From a bacterium (GTDB lineage: Bacteria; Bacteroidota; Bacteroidia; Cytophagales; Thermonemataceae): 14,493 nt of DNA. Each line of letters starts with the position of its first letter. Position 1 is the first letter of the stretch. The notes beneath the pieces were generated by a model, which did no database searches, was not told where the DNA came from, and saw only the letters and a program-made list of their open reading frames with translations. Shown here one piece after another: positions 13,786-14,493 of the stretch. The position numbers were made by a program, and so were the translations under genes. Location of the stretch: contig JANYGM010000423.1 of NCBI GenBank assembly GCA_025362415.1, positions 1-14,493 on the forward strand, written 5' to 3'.

Positions 13786-14493
13786 TTATTTTTTAGCGGC
13801 TAAAAAATTGCTAAAATCAGTACGTGCATTACTTGTATAAAACTCGTTACTAATGCTGAAATACTGTTTGCGTTGTACAACATCAGTATAATCATATAAA
13901 TATTTGGCAATATCTAGTTTTTGAGCTTCTGTATTAAACATTTTTATAATTACACGCACCTGCGCAATAGAAAAACACTTAAAATTACGAACAGTATTTT
14001 TAGCAACAAGCATACGACTACTTGAACTATATTCGTTATTCAAAACAGTGGTCAAAGCTGTAAACTCTTGCTCATTTACTGTACAAGCAACTATTACAGG
14101 ATTTGTAGGATTACCATTTGGGTTGTTAGGATTGCTAGGGTTTGCATTTGGATTTTGAATAAAAGCTAACCATTCATCTTGATTTTCACGAGTAGAAAAC
14201 ACCTGTACTGCTTGTGAAATGTTATCTAAATCATACAAATTAGAGTACAAACTCTTCAAAACGTCCAAACGAGTAGTTTCTGTTGATAATTGCAACGTCA
14301 TTTTCATAGCTTGCGCAATACTAAAACAATTTCCTCCTGCCCTACGGCTAGTAAGTTTTTTGATGTAACCAGCTCTTGAAAATTCTGTGTCTGTAGCCAC
14401 AATTTGTTGCATATACGCATTAAAGCTAGTTTCATTGACTGCATTACTACAGTTTTTTCTACCATTATAACCTGCTATTGAAGGAAAATCTAT
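13786..14493 (-). CDS. DUF4476 tandem-repeat protein, 5' truncated
   Basis: Partial gene. The frame is open to the right edge, so the ATG at 14412 is internal: residues just before it (CSNAVNETSFNAY) fit the start of the first repeat. Of 235 visible residues, about 12-110 and 135-232 are two copies of a DUF4476-type helical repeat. Each has the identical block CFSIAQ (visible positions 56-61 and 173-178), followed by a leucine-rich helix and a D-rich turn (YDLDN, YDYTD). They are joined by an asparagine-proline linker (NPNANPSNPNNPNGNPTNP, bases 14098-14154). DUF4476 proteins in Bacteroidota are usually exported, and a signal peptide may lie beyond the window. Function is unknown. The downstream 72-bp palindrome is the only candidate 3' structure. 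Confidence 0.75.
   Translation of the reverse strand: MDFPSIAGYNGRKNCSNAVNETSFNAYMQQIVATDTEFSRAGYIKKLTSRRAGGNCFSIAQAMKMTLQLSTETTRLDVLKSLYSNLYDLDNISQAVQVFSTRENQDEWLAFIQNPNANPSNPNNPNGNPTNPVIVACTVNEQEFTALTTVLNNEYSSSSRMLVAKNTVRNFKCFSIAQVRVIIKMFNTEAQKLDIAKYLYDYTDVVQRKQYFSISNEFYTSNARTDFSNFLAAKK

Noticed and set aside
13786..14412. ATG at 14412 as the start of the DUF4476 gene
   Set aside because: The frame is open to the right edge with residues that fit the beginning of the first repeat, so the ATG is internal.

Overview
The window looks like chromosomal DNA of a low-GC member of the Bacteroidota, most likely Cytophagia-like. The support is strong A+T richness, genes without clear Shine-Dalgarno sites, perfect TAnnTTTG promoter -7 boxes, and Bacteroidota-type protein families (CarboxypepD_reg-like, DUF4476, BBP2-like porin, and a very large NtrY-like kinase). 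The genus cannot be read from the sequence. No rRNA, tRNA, CRISPR array, phage gene or transposase gene was seen.

Layout: (1) 1-790, the 3' part of a membrane protein with a CxxC/CGRF N-terminal module and a carboxypeptidase-regulatory-like domain. (2) 1008-1331, a small exported helical protein with a strong, probably bidirectional terminator at 1358-1388. (3) 1404-2303 on the minus strand, a family 2 glycosyltransferase gene that is out of frame twice: at a six-copy heptanucleotide repeat at its 5' end and at an A7 run in its middle. It is a pseudogene, a phase-variable gene caught OFF, or contains a sequencing error. (4) 2566-3681, alanine dehydrogenase with all expected catalytic residues; its leader carries a second heptamer array. 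(5) 3777-9521, a potassium-related block on the plus strand: a short KdpD-like kinase, a KdpE-like regulator overlapping it by 8 bp, a Kup potassium transporter, and an outer-membrane porin. The structural genes kdpFABC are absent here. (6) 9697-13509 on the minus strand, a 1270-residue multi-membrane-span NtrY-like histidine kinase, convergent with the porin. (7) 13786-14493 on the minus strand, a DUF4476 tandem-repeat protein whose 5' end lies outside the window.

The most notable non-coding content is a set of palindromic, hairpin-bearing repeats filling 7606-8020 and 13536-13758. Several are inverted pairs of hairpins whose stems differ by matching changes on both sides, and two elements about 5.5 kb apart share the terminal consensus TTAGAYAACGRCATTR. 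No transposase is present, so they resemble non-autonomous MITE or REP/BIME-type elements. A separate class of 7-bp tandem repeats lies around the glycosyltransferase and alanine dehydrogenase genes.

Functionally, the clearest story is potassium handling: a two-component system that would sense K+ or turgor, next to an inner-membrane K+ importer and an outer-membrane channel. The other genes are individually recognisable but form no pathway with it.
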